A stretch of 64,000 nt of DNA. It comes from Progne subis subis. Taxonomy: Eukaryota; Chordata; Aves; Passeriformes; Hirundinidae. A model generated the notes under the pieces. It did not search any database. It had not been told where the DNA came from and was given only the letters and a program-made list of their open reading frames with translations. The position numbers were made by a program, and so were the translations under genes. The DNA is taken from NCBI GenBank assembly GCA_022316685.1, contig JAKJHU010000024.1, positions 2,302,501 through 2,366,500 on the forward strand, given 5' to 3'. Every line of letters starts with the position of its first letter. The first letter of the stretch is position 1. Below are positions 1-10,786 of the stretch, in pieces.

Positions 1-2328
1 AGTAACAGTGATGGAAAATACTGAAGATACGAATAAAAAGTGATTGAAATCCTATGCTGGGGACAGTATTCTGACTGTCCATATCCTTGAAAAATGCCAT
101 GGAAATCATAATTTTAGGTGGGCTTCTGTTACCCTGGTGAATGGCACAGGTACTCTTAGCCCATTTCCCACAAAACTGAGTTCTTAATAAGGAAAAATCA
201 AAAGTATCGGAGAAAAAGCAGTTTGAGTGTTTCCCGAGGACAGGCATGTGGGAAGGGCCTCATTCATAATATTCATAATTCTTGTAGGACCCTGGTAGAG
301 CTGTTTGAGTGTGTGCTGCAGGAACAGAGCAGTCTACGTGCAGAACCTGCCGTGGCAGCTGGGGCACATGGAGTCAGGCAGCAGCTCCAGCTCTGCAGCC
401 TCAGAGAGGAAATCAGAGAATTCACATCCAATGCCTCTCTATCCATCAAGATGTCATTCATGCATATTAAATGGCATAACACTGATAAAGTCTAATTTTA
501 GCGAAATGGTCTTTACAACACCAGATTTTACTTTGAGTAATAAAACAGAATGTGATTTAAAAAATTAGATTCTTTCACTCATTTCTTCAAAAAGAAAATA
601 AAACAAACCCCAAAACCCCTTTTTTTTTTTTGCCTTTTCTCCCTCCTTCTTAGAGAAAGCACTGCCTTTATAGTCTTTGTCCTAAATGTAACATCTCAAG
701 CCATGATTTAAAATCACTGTAATTTTATATCAGATTTTTGATATTTTTACTTCTCTTTTAAAAACTTTCCAATGAAGTCGAAATGCAGTTTGCAGTCCCT
801 TAAGACAGTGAAAATCTTTTTTTGCAGTGATGGATTTTCCCAGAGCAAAGATGATAATTAATATATCTTGGTTAAAATTCTGTAACTTTAATTGCAGTAA
901 ATAATTTCTACCAACTAGTATCTTTCACAAAAGTAGAATTATTCTAAAGATTAATTTTATCATAGTGTTAAAAACTGTACATCATCGGCAAACAATCCAT
1001 GTAGAAATATGTGCTTGTTCCTTTGAGAGAGGTGAATAGATAAACTGTCCAAGGTACAGGGAAATAGAGCATGGATAATGCGGGTTTGAGATATTCTGTT
1101 GCTTAAGTGATGCATTAAATCAATATTCTGCAAAGCTTTTTCTTGTTAAGTTATTTACTTGGCTGCTGTCACAATTCACCATTTAGGTCATCATCTTTTT
1201 AAAAAATATATTTTCTTGTGGCCTAATTTAACTTCATCTAAATACTCCAATTTCTCAAGTAATGAAACTGCTTCAAATGATGAAACTAGCACTCTTTTAA
1301 TGCCAGTATTTACACTCACATTCCTTACTTGGTTAATATGTTCAGAAAAGGATAGAATTTCAAGTGAATCATTAGTTTATCTGCACGGAAATCTATCACT
1401 ACAAATTTAATATCAGAATGAATAAAAAGTGGTCTTAATAATTTAATAAAAAGGGAAAATTCTTTAATTAGGTTCTGAAAAGAGACTCATGAAAAGAAAG
1501 ACAAGTGTTCTTTCTTCAGCTATTTTCACTTTGACATAACGTATGCATAAATGAAATGTCAGAAGTTGCTTCATTTCAACACTCAGAACCATTCAGAAAG
1601 GATTCTGGCAGTGCCTTGTGAGAGGAGCTGAAGGTGAGCACTCGGTGAGGGTGCCTCAGGGAAACCCTCAGCCCTCACATGGCTGAGGAAGAGCTGCACA
1701 ACTTCAGCACCCTGGAGGGATTTCGTTTGTCAAAAAAAAAAAAAAAACAATAGGCACATCCTGGATCATGAATCACCTCTCTTGTGCTGAGGTTCTACTG
1801 ATTTCTACTAAATCATTTTAGACCAAGCAACCCATCCAGAATATTTTTTTCCCTTAATCAAGATTTAAAAGGATAAGATCACTCACTTCCCTTTGTAAAC
1901 TGTGCTGATGGTCTCTCATCTATACAGTGGTGTCTGTGAGATACTGTTTATATAAAGGGGAAGAAGTGACAGGGTCTACACAGGCATGGCTAAGTCTGCA
2001 CTTCAGTTTAGATGGTTTTGTACTTTTTAAAAGAATTTTTTGTGAAATTATAATTAAAATTATACTGTGGTGGTGGTGGTTCTCTCTTTCTTTCAAAGCA
2101 GTTTCATTTAATTTTAAATTAGACTAAGAAACAGGGTTACCAAAGATAATTTACTCATCCTTTTTTAGGGTATTTTAAAAATGTCAGTTGTTCAATTGGT
2201 GATGAAAACTGTCAAGTAAATGCAGGGCATTTGTTTGGGTGAAGGAAACTGCAAAGATTATGGTAGGTTTTTTAAGAAATTATAAGTACTGAAGCTTTTA
2301 GAAGAGAGTTTAGGAATGTCTGCATTCC
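1..2328. other. AT-rich non-coding DNA, no gene recognised
   Basis: No open frame here exceeds 90 codons and none resembles a known protein. The stretch holds a T run near 620-630 and an A run of about 15 bases near 1732-1746. Around 1610-1730 it is somewhat richer in G and C, but I could not assign that patch to a repeat family. Nothing else stands out on either strand. Confidence 0.6.
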
Positions 2329-2480
2329 TTACCTCTCACAAGGGATGATTCAGCTTGATCTGCAGAGATTAGAAAAAGATAGAGCAGATTCATTAGTTGT
2401 GAGAGGAAGTGCCTTTTCATACAATGTGTCATAAAATTGTGGAACTCACTGTCAGTATTACTAAGGCGAGACTTGTCTTA
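2329..2480 (+). mobile_element. Possible old CR1-like LINE 3' fragment
   Basis: The stretch around 2400-2475 contains a 'tgtggaactcactgtca' block, preceded by a 'gtgccttttcatacaatg' block. This resembles the phrase in older CR1 LINEs of birds and reptiles where a 'cacaa-gcataat' segment precedes 'tgtggaactcactgccacag'. The match is by eye, short and diverged. No 3' terminal repeat of the element is visible, so the ends are approximate. It may equally be chance similarity. Confidence 0.35.
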
Positions 2481-4581
2481 ATTACTGTATGAATGTCAAC
2501 TCCTTTGGTGCCCTTGCATTTTTTATTCATAGTCTCTGCCAATCCCAAGTTTTGTTTGTTTCTACAATGCCTTTTCTCACGCACCTTTTCCAGTTTGTGG
2601 GAACTAAATGCAGAACAAAACATCTACTGCATTGCTGCTGCTTTTCTTCAAGTTGCAGGATCTTTTTAAGAACATACACAGATCAGGCAGCATAGTTGTA
2701 TTTCAGTGAGAGAAGTTGAAATTTTCTGGAGTTAATGAAGCTATTTTTCAAATTAATAAGGCAATGAACAACTACTTATATAAATATGTGTATATATATA
2801 TATATATATAAATACTGAATAAATAAAAACGGCAGGATCATCTTCAATCTTTTACACCATCAATAAGGATTGGGTTTAATACCTTTTATAATCTTCTAAT
2901 TTTAGAAGTATTGTGTTATTTTTATTAACATGAATTATGACTATCAAAAGAAGTGGAACTCCATGTCCTGTGTAAATAAACTGCAGGAAGCAACAGTGTG
3001 TGTAATAAGGGGACTTGTAGAGTAGAAAAATACATGCAGACTGAATCTCATGTCAAACCTCCTTTTAGTGTGTTCTTTACTGGGCTAAGAGAGCCAGAGG
3101 ATGCAAAATTACAGAATACCTGAACTGATGAGAACAAGAAGTTCCAATGAACAAAAAATTCACCAAGTCCAAAAATGTAAAGTACTGACCCCCTTTGACC
3201 TCAACAAGTTGTTAATTAGCAGAGGATTAACACCCTTTTCATGCAGTGGCAATCACTAGAAAATAATGCGCATGCATCAAAGAACTTCAGGGTCTTCTAA
3301 CAGAAGATTAAATGCAAAGATTCTGTGGATTATGAAAGTGGAATCTGAAAGGGTCACTACACTGTCCAGTTTGCAATTTTGAACATATTATTGATACATC
3401 AGAAAGTAAAATATTTTGGGAATAAGAAGACTTAAAACAGATTTTTATACTGAAAAATTATTTCTATTGCATTCTCAATTTTGTGTCCTTAGAGATGTAA
3501 GGCAAGAGTTATTAGAGAAAAATCTTAACACATTTTAAAATATTGCCAGTTTATTATAAGGTAGACAAAAAGGAATTTTATTTTTTTGATTAGTTTTTTG
3601 AAAGGGCTTTAGAAAGTTTAATTCCTAGTATAAATTACTATGGACACCAGGTTATTCAGTAGTCTACGTAAAGGCACAACCTAGGATGAGTACTGTAGAA
3701 CAAAGCCAGAACTCGTTCTAAAAGGGAAAGCTTTTCTCTAAAAGTTGGTTGCTTCTTCATTCTGAAAATATGGCTAATATTACGAACATACCTGCTGCAA
3801 AATAGAACTGACTTCCTTTCAAGATGCACCAATACTTTGTAACTTACTTCAGTAACAGGTTTCTAACTTTTGTTCTGAGTTCAGCCCTTGAGGCCTCGAG
3901 GGTATCGTGGTGTTGCCCGTGCACTCTGCCGGTTTGCAGGTGACCAACAGGCTGCAGAGGCAGGGCTGTGTCCCTGCTGGGTTGTTCTGCATCACAGCCT
4001 GTGCAGAATGGAGTGCACACCTCAGTCAAGTGGAGAGTGCGAGGAAGCTGAAACCCTGTCAACTTAGCCAAGAATTGTTTGGCTCTAGCTCCTCTTAGAA
4101 TTGCCAGCATCGGAAACTTCTGCAAGTTAGCTGTCCATTGGGAATTTATGCACAGCCCTGCCCTCACACAGGCTTGTGATTTACAGCAGGAAGCAGTGGG
4201 CTGGATAAGCACTATCCTCTTGTCATAAAGACCCTCCCTAATTTCAATTTCCAGACAAATACATGGGTCACTAAAGAAATGAAACTCTTGGTTTGTCCAA
4301 TCACTTGCAGGTAGTGAGTTCAGCAGGTTAGTTTTGTTGCGAAAAATGTGTCTCTTTCTTGGTAACCTAAAGAGAGTACTTTTGTGACTTCTTTTATCAA
4401 AATGAGTGTTTCTGCTTTTATAGGATGAGAAATGCCTATTAGACAACTTTTGCTGATTGTGTTTACTTCACCCATGTCTAGTTTCGATGGACAAGTTATG
4501 CAGTGAATTGTATCATGACAGGGAGTAATGATGATTCCACCTGCCATTTTCAGTGGTGTGCTCATAGTTGTACTCATCAGA
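2481..4581. other. Non-coding DNA with an unassigned 200-codon open frame
   Basis: This stretch contains a (TA)10 microsatellite at 2791-2810. The longest open frame of the whole window lies here, on the minus strand from 4446 to 3844. Its translation is rich in basic residues, cysteine and histidine but shows no domain, signal peptide or membrane segment I recognise. The underlying DNA is richer in G and C than its surroundings around 3890-4200, which lowers the stop frequency. I do not call it a gene. Confidence 0.55.
2791..2810. repeat. (TA)10 microsatellite
   Basis: Ten uninterrupted TA units sit between a 'tatgtg' and an 'aatactg' flank. It is a simple repeat with no associated feature. 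Confidence 0.95.
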
Positions 4582-5026
4582 TGTGATGCCTGGAGAGGCT
4601 GCCAAGAACAGAGGCTAGACAGAGTTAAAGGATAAAGGCAGGTATTTATTGAAAGGCCTTCGAAGGGTACTCCTTGGTGGGCAGTGCAGGGGTCTCACAG
4701 ACACTACGCACAAGATGGACAACAGTCAGGAGTTTTTTCAGACAGATATAAGTTTGGGCTATTTTCTATCAGAGGTCAATTGTCCAGTTATAGCTTCAAG
4801 TAATGCAATCACATTCCCCCATTTTGCTCCTCCCCCCAGTTCACTTTTTGTTGATATTTTTCGGGGTCTGAGACAGTAAGGTGTCCTTGAGTTTCAGGCC
4901 TAGAGAGAAACGGTTTTGTCTAAATAAAATGGGAGAACAGTAGCTGACAGGCTATGGAGTTTTAGAGTTATACACTAAAGCAGTAGTTATTTGAAAAATA
5001 TAAAAGCTAAAATTTAACGCATCACA
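4582..5026 (-). mobile_element. Solo LTR of an endogenous retrovirus, minus orientation
   Basis: The element is 445 bp. It begins TGTGATG and ends CATCACA, a perfect 7-bp terminal inverted repeat with the canonical TG...CA ends. Read on the minus strand it has a TATA-like 'tatatct' (plus 4744-4750) about 95 bases upstream of an AATAAA signal (plus 4645-4650), which lies about 63 bases from the left end. That gives a U3-R-U5 order running right to left. The sequence resembles LTRs I remember as common in songbird genomes. No internal retroviral region adjoins it, so it is a solo LTR left by LTR-LTR recombination. The expected 4-6 bp target duplication is not clean: only 'aga' matches on both sides. 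The family name is not assigned. Confidence 0.7.
4645..4650 (-). promoter_or_regulatory. AATAAA polyadenylation signal within the LTR
   Basis: On the minus strand this reads AATAAA and lies where a retroviral LTR normally places its poly(A) signal, near the R/U5 junction. A TATA-like sequence lies about 95 bases upstream on that strand. It is supported only as part of the solo LTR; transcription is not shown. Confidence 0.55.
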
Positions 5027-5418
5027 AGAAGCCCATGCTTTCACTTGTGCTTAAGGTCAGTCTCACAGGGCTGACAACTGATAAAAACACCTTTCAGATA
5101 GATTGAGTGAATCAGACCTGGAAGTTTCTGAAAGATCATAAACAGGAAGCTGTGCAACTTTTAGACTCATTACTTAACAGAGGCACAATTGAAGCCCAAA
5201 GGCCTTTTCTCTATTGTGAATTTGATCTCCTAATACTTGTGGTAGATCTGTATCTCCAAGGGGATTTTTCATTACTAATTACACTCTGATGCTGACTGGG
5301 ACATGTTCTCTTTGTATGTTTGGTTTGTGTCACTCACGTGTTCAACGAGTGAATAAATTGGAGCCTCCTGTGAGTACATAGGTCTGCCAAAATATATACT
5401 AGGAATTATATACTGGTC
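5027..5418. other. Unique non-coding DNA
   Basis: There is one 60-codon open frame on the plus strand (5107-5289) with no recognisable domain. Nothing else is visible between the LTR and the microsatellite cluster. Confidence 0.55.
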
Positions 5419-5561
5419 AATATATATATATACTCTATAGTGTGTGTGTGTGTATATAATGCACACACACACACCAGTATATATGTGTGTGTGTGTAGTG
5501 TATGTATACATATATATACATCTAGTGTATGTGTATATATATGTATATATAGTATATGTAT
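5419..5561. repeat. Compound TA/TG/CA microsatellite cluster
   Basis: Runs of TA, TG, CA, TG and TA units follow each other over about 140 bases. The TG run at about 5440-5452 is followed after a few bases by a CA run at about 5461-5474, so the two are complementary and could form a hairpin or cruciform. Expansion and contraction of such runs is common, and length differences between individuals are likely. Confidence 0.95.
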
Positions 5562-8500
5562 TGACCAGTTAAATCCCTGGTTTTTGAAACTGATTCAGCT
5601 TCAAACTTTCTATGTTAATAGTTAAAAATAAAAGATCCAATCTTCTTCAGAGGAAATTAGCATAATGGTCTCTAATCATATCTAACTTTATATGAGACAA
5701 GCTTTGGTAGCCTAAATAATGAATGTAAAAATAGGCACTAATTTAATTCTTCCTATTCCAGGTAAGTAGGAAGTTAATTCAGAAAGGGGTCATATATCTC
5801 AACCAAAAACATGACTGTTTGATTCTCTATTATGTTTACTTCAGGATTCTGATTACATACTGCCTGTCAGTTATCTCTCTTCCTAATTAGATAAATGTTT
5901 CAACTGAAATTCTTGGAGGGCCAGACTTAAATTGTGTTTTTGGAAAAGTTTGCATAAGCAACTTTGACATTTGCTTTCTGCAAGTGCTTGTGCCAGCAGA
6001 GTTGATTATTTGAATACAGTTGGAAAGCAAGAAATTCAAATATCTGTTCATGAATGGTGTTCCTCTCTCAGATTTAGGAGCCAAGAGTACAGAGCTATAT
6101 TGTGTTGGACTTTTGGCTGCACAGCTGGAACTGTTTCCAGCAAAATCTGTATTGGTTTATACAGCATTAAAATTCCCTCTTTTTAATCTAAGACAATGGT
6201 TCTGTAAATACCTTGTGCTACTCAATCCCTGCCTCACTGAAAGGCAGCGCTGCCCTTTCCAGCAGAGACATGTATCTGTGGGTGGGAGAGGTGGGATTTT
6301 CTGTTGCTGGTATCATTTTAGATTGGTGTATATCAACCATGAACTTCACCTTAGAGTATGATAGAAAAGGAAAAAACATTACCAGGTAAATTCTATTTTG
6401 TATGATTTCTTACTACTTGGAATCTTAAAATTAGATTAAATATTTCTTCAGAGTTCTCATTATTTCAGGACTTCTCACAGTTTCAGGACTTCTCACTCTT
6501 CAAAGGTTACAAGCAGCATCTTTTGCTGACAATAACTAAAACTCCTAAGTGCTATCTAAAAATACTCTAAACCAATGTATGGATTTTTAAGATCCACATT
6601 CTTGGAAGTAAGCCCATTTTTCAGTACTTACTGTTTGTTTACAATCTCTTCTGTTAGCACACACAAATGCAGTTTGCTGCAATAACTAGAATCCAGCGAG
6701 GCATGCATTACTTAGAATTGCTTACTGTAAAGATGGTGTTCACAAATATAATCACACATTCTACTGGCTTCCCTTTTTCCTTGAGCACTAGATCAGATAT
6801 GTCTGAAACACTGTGTCTGAGGGGAGGTGAAATACTTTCCATGTCCAATAAAAATACAGAATAAAAGCGTTAATATGTGCATGGTTAATGAGTCTATGAA
6901 ATCCTGAGCTTCTCTTCTAAAATAGTCCTGCAGAATTCAGTGACTGGAGTGACTGAAATGTAGGCTCAGTTCAGTTATGAGACTGTGAATCAGTCCAAAG
7001 TTTTTTTCTTGAAGGCACAGGCTTTCACAATTTTGCACTTTCCCTCTAGAGGAGTGGGAGGGGAATAAAGGAGCCCATTTCCTTGTTTTTCAGAAGTTGT
7101 CATAGAAAGCTCAATGGATCAAGAGAAACAAAAGTGTAGGGAAGATGTTGATGCATAATAATCCTATTCTTCTACTGCTCCTGCTAATTCCAAACTTACC
7201 TGCTGCTTATCACATGGTGGGAACTATTCTCATTATTATTTTCCTTAATGCCGTTCATGTTCACTTTAGCACTGCGCATCCCATTTATCACAAACTCTGT
7301 ATGGAAAAGCCATATGGTGATCAAGGCTGGGAATTATGCCCCAAGTTTCACACTAAATGCACTTATATGGTCTTATGGCTACTTACACTTGGTGCCCATC
7401 TGTTAGGATGGCAGTGGGCCCACTGCTACGTTGGCCAGACAATTGTCCTTGAGGATAGTTGCCAGACAATGTTTGAGCTTCCATGGGCAACACAGCAATG
7501 GAAAAACCACCGGCTTTGCTAGAACTGCCTCCTTATATCAACATGGTATTGCTTCTACTTCACATAGACAATCTGTGAAGTAAAAATGTGGGAATGATGA
7601 TTTCTGTCCCTTGCAGAGATACAGGTCATGCTGCAGTGAGCAGATGTAAAAATCATCCAGAACTGTTTCAGGTCAGACTGCAGTAAAGTACAATTACAAA
7701 AGGTACAGTATGCTGGAGATTTCCCGTCAAGTAGGAAACTACAAAGCAGACTGATGTAACCCATCTGTGGCAAAACTAAAGATGGGAGTTCTAAAAATCC
7801 TTCAAGGATTTAGTACTCATCTTCAGAGAGAGAAGATTCTATGACTCAAGTTGGTATTCACCATGTAGGAGGTGGTATGATCCTTGCTATTTCAAACAAC
7901 CAAACATATTTTGCTTCATACTAAAGTCAAGGAATGAGAGTATTATTTTAAGAGAAAAAAAAATTTCTTAAATCTTTGCAATTGAAACCAAATTTAGATT
8001 TTGAAGATAGTGCATGAAAATAAAGGTAGGAAGAGAAACAGTAAGGAATAATAGTGTGCATGGTACAGCAAATGCATTTTGCAGAGTATAAAAATAGAGA
8101 TTAAGCTAAGAAAAGAAAAAAGGAATTTAGGCAGCATCAAGAAGGTATCAGAAAGAAGGGAGAAGTGAAAAAAACAGGTGGGTTTTTTTAATATCAATTT
8201 TAAAAAGTACATTGTACTCAAAGGCTTTGGTTTAGTCTTGGCAGTGACTACATTGAAGATAAAAGCAGTCCTGACTTCAGGAAGAGGGAAAAGATAAGCA
8301 GGAAAAAGCATTCAGTCTAAGAAAGAAAAATAAGTTTTCATATGTAAGGGAGCTAGGAAAAAAAAAAAATTAAAAGCAGGTGGTAGCAATTGAAGTTCAG
8401 CTCTTCCATTGACTGTGTCGATTAGGCCTTAGAAGCTCTGAAGCCTTGATTCCTAAACAGTGTTACTGATTAAAAAAAAAAAAGAAAAACTGCTTCTCTT

Positions 8501-8960
8501 AAATTCTTTCTGGTTCTGGCCAGCTCTCTTGTAGCTAGAATGTCTACTCTGTTAGAATGTCATCTTTGCCTATACAGATGGTTCAGTAACACTGCCTTCT
8601 GTACCTGTAACTTTTCTAAGGGCTTTAAATTCTCATTTGAAAAATCAAATTAAGCAGACTTTGTGTAACTGAAAAAAATCTTGACATTAAGACTTCTCAC
8701 AGGAGTCTAAGAGTTTTGATAGAAATTTAATTGGAAAAGTTTTGTGTCTAGTTGGACAAAACTAATTAATAACACAATTTTGTGGTCAGAATAATTGCTT
8801 ATGATGGAGAAAGTTGCATGCCAGGTCTTGAACCCTATTTATTCCAGGAAATATTGATTTCCTTCATGTCAGACTAGTGGACTGGTCTCTGGATTTTCTA
8901 GAGGAAATGGTCACTTTTTCCTTATCTTGTTTTCACCTTGTCTGGTATAGCTGGAATACA
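5562..8960. other. AT-rich non-coding DNA, no gene recognised
   Basis: Two plus-strand open frames exceed 100 codons, at 6020-6361 (113 codons) and 7145-7522 (125 codons). Neither shows a domain I know. The minus-strand frame at 7994-8311 arises from a purine-rich plus strand (about 8090-8340) and encodes only low-complexity Phe/Leu/Ser. A small 18-bp tandem duplication sits at 6463-6498. No interspersed repeat is recognised. Confidence 0.55.
6463..6498. repeat. 18-bp tandem duplication
   Basis: Two adjacent 18-bp copies begin with 'tttcaggacttctca' and differ only in their last bases. It is a minor local duplication with no flanking feature. Confidence 0.85.
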
Positions 8961-9046
8961 ATATAAACAAACAAACAAAAACCCCACAAACAAACAAAAA
9001 CCACCAAACAAATAAAAACCTAAAACAAACAAAAAACCCACAACCA
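8961..9046. repeat. (CAAA)n-like A/C-rich simple repeat
   Basis: Irregular units of CAAA and CAAAA, with CCCC or CCACC interruptions, fill this stretch, and the plus strand is nearly free of G and T. Similar but shorter A/C runs occur near 598-620, 30416-30440 and 62190-62225. Such tracts can derive from degenerate poly(A) tails, but no retroposon body is visible upstream. Confidence 0.85.
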
Positions 9047-9480
9047 CGTAAAGGCTTCCAGTGTTTCAGGTTTAAAAGGGGCACACTCAGTGAAGAGCAA
9101 ATGAATCTAGGCTGTCACAGACTCTAGGCCTCAGGAGGGTCCAGCAGATGAGACTGGTTGTAGATCCAGTTTCAAATTTCCCACTGGAGTTTTGGGAGGA
9201 AGGTTTAATTTCTGCTATGATGGTGTTAGTAGCCAAGTTTTCTTCTCCAGTCTGAAAGGGAAACCATCCCCTGTTGAAACAAGTTGGCCAAGGAAATGTT
9301 TGAAACAGAATTCCTCTTAGTGTATCCTCTCACTTTTCTTCTGTTTCTAGAGTTTATATAATAAATGTGTGTTTTCTAAAGTAATCATGCCAGATATTGT
9401 TGTGTGTTCCAGGAGATTAAGTTAAATGAAAATGGAACCACTGAATTAAAACAGTGGTTTTTCTTAGAGTCATATTTTTT
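9047..9480. other. Unique non-coding DNA
   Basis: No open frame of note and no repeat is recognised between the A/C-rich tract and the CR1-like fragment that follows. Confidence 0.55.
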
Positions 9481-9617
9481 CTAGTTTTGCACTACCCATC
9501 AGAATTTCCTCTTCGAGGATGGCATTGAACTCCATGTGTCCCTGTCACAGTGCACACAGTCATTGTAAGAGGGTGTTCTTCGTGGAATCCTCACTTTGAG
9601 ATGTTTATCCAAGTAAG
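9481..9617 (+). mobile_element. CR1-like LINE fragment, plus orientation
   Basis: The first 49 bases match the reverse complement of 10738-10786 at about 46 of 49 positions. The segment at about 9563-9615 matches the reverse complement of about 10645-10688, and the middle is more diverged. The part 'gtggaatcctcactttgaga' resembles the CR1 phrase 'gtggaatctcc...ttggaga' near the end of that LINE. I infer two copies of one older CR1 subfamily rather than a private duplication, but cannot exclude the latter. Confidence 0.45.
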
Positions 9618-10559
9618 ACACCTTCACTCTGTAAATAAGGTTGGTTTCTTTATGTTGACTTTATGGCATTTTGTAGCAATCGTAAGATAAAGAGGTTAAA
9701 TCTGTAATCTTTAATACATCTTTTGGCTATCACATTCACAGATTCACATTGGAGGTTTTTCAGATGTGAACAGAAATGTGAATTTAATTTTGAGCTTGGC
9801 CCAACATTAATACATGATAACCCAGTAACATAATTCATTCTGGACCTGAACTCTAGCAAACACTTCTGTCTTTCAAGTTTCCCTGAAATAAGTAAAACAC
9901 AGCACCTATTAGTAACCAGATGCAATTGAAGCAAAGTACTTTCAGTTTTAACAGATGGGCCTTTCAAAACCAACTATATGAAACAAGTTTATTTTGAGTG
10001 TTTTGTTCCTGGAGGGACAGCATTTTATTTAGTCATCACTGGTCTTATTTGCATATTGTGTTTCATTTGTTTCATGTCCACATTAATTAGAAGAAAAGAC
10101 TATCTTGCTGTAGATGACATTTCAGCTCCTCAATGAACAGGGATATGAGCTTCAGGCAAGTTGCATTCATTTGGTCTGTATAGAAATTAATAACAAATGT
10201 ACTTCAAACTTTCCCTCAAAAATAATAATTTGAATATTTATGCATAAGAAAAGGCTATTTCCGACCCTTGGCCAAAGGGTTTTTTGATGGTTTATCCCCA
10301 AGAAAATGTTTTATGTTGACAGTCTAGTACATGAGTGATTTTATAAACAGAAGCAGAGTATACGATTCTTACAAAGCCTTGATCACAAATTTGTTTCATA
10401 GAGGTTTGATTATGACCTGAGAAGCTACATAGAAATGAAACGTCCAGTGCTCATTTCTATAAAAATTCTAGACAGAAATAGCATACTTCCTAATAAACAT
10501 CCCAAATGTTGGGCTGTGTGTTTTGTAATGATCAAAGGAAAACAAGAAAAGGAGGAATG
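9618..10559. other. Non-coding DNA between two CR1-like fragments
   Basis: A 107-codon minus-strand open frame (9973-9650) shows no recognisable domain. The rest is AT-rich and unremarkable. Confidence 0.5.
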
Positions 10560-10786
10560 TTGATGTAATTAATAGGCTTTTGAAACCAGAAGAGACCATA
10601 CCAAAGCTAGTCCAGTATATTCCTTTTGAAACTGCTTCCAAAACTACTTGGATAAATGTCTCAAAGTGAGGATTCCCTCTTACAGTAACTAGACTGGAAA
10701 AGTGCAATATTATACAGACTTGTGTATAAATGTGCACTTCAGTGCCGTCCTCGAAGAGGAAATTCTGATGGGTAGTGCAAAAGTAG
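10560..10786 (-). mobile_element. CR1-like LINE 3' fragment, minus orientation
   Basis: Read on the minus strand this begins with the block shared with 9481-9529. It continues through 'ggaatcctcactttgaga', then 'ctggactag' and 'ggtctcttct', which is the order seen at CR1 3' ends ('ttggactagatgatct...ggtcccttccaa'). It is diverged and the end is approximate. The 109-codon minus-strand open frame here (10797-10468) lies across this fragment and is not treated as a gene. Confidence 0.5.

Noticed and set aside
6020..6361. 113-codon open frame
   Set aside because: Length is within chance expectation for a window this size and the translation shows no family features.
7994..8311. 105-codon minus-strand frame rich in Phe, Leu and Ser
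   Set aside because: It reflects a purine-rich plus strand and is low complexity.
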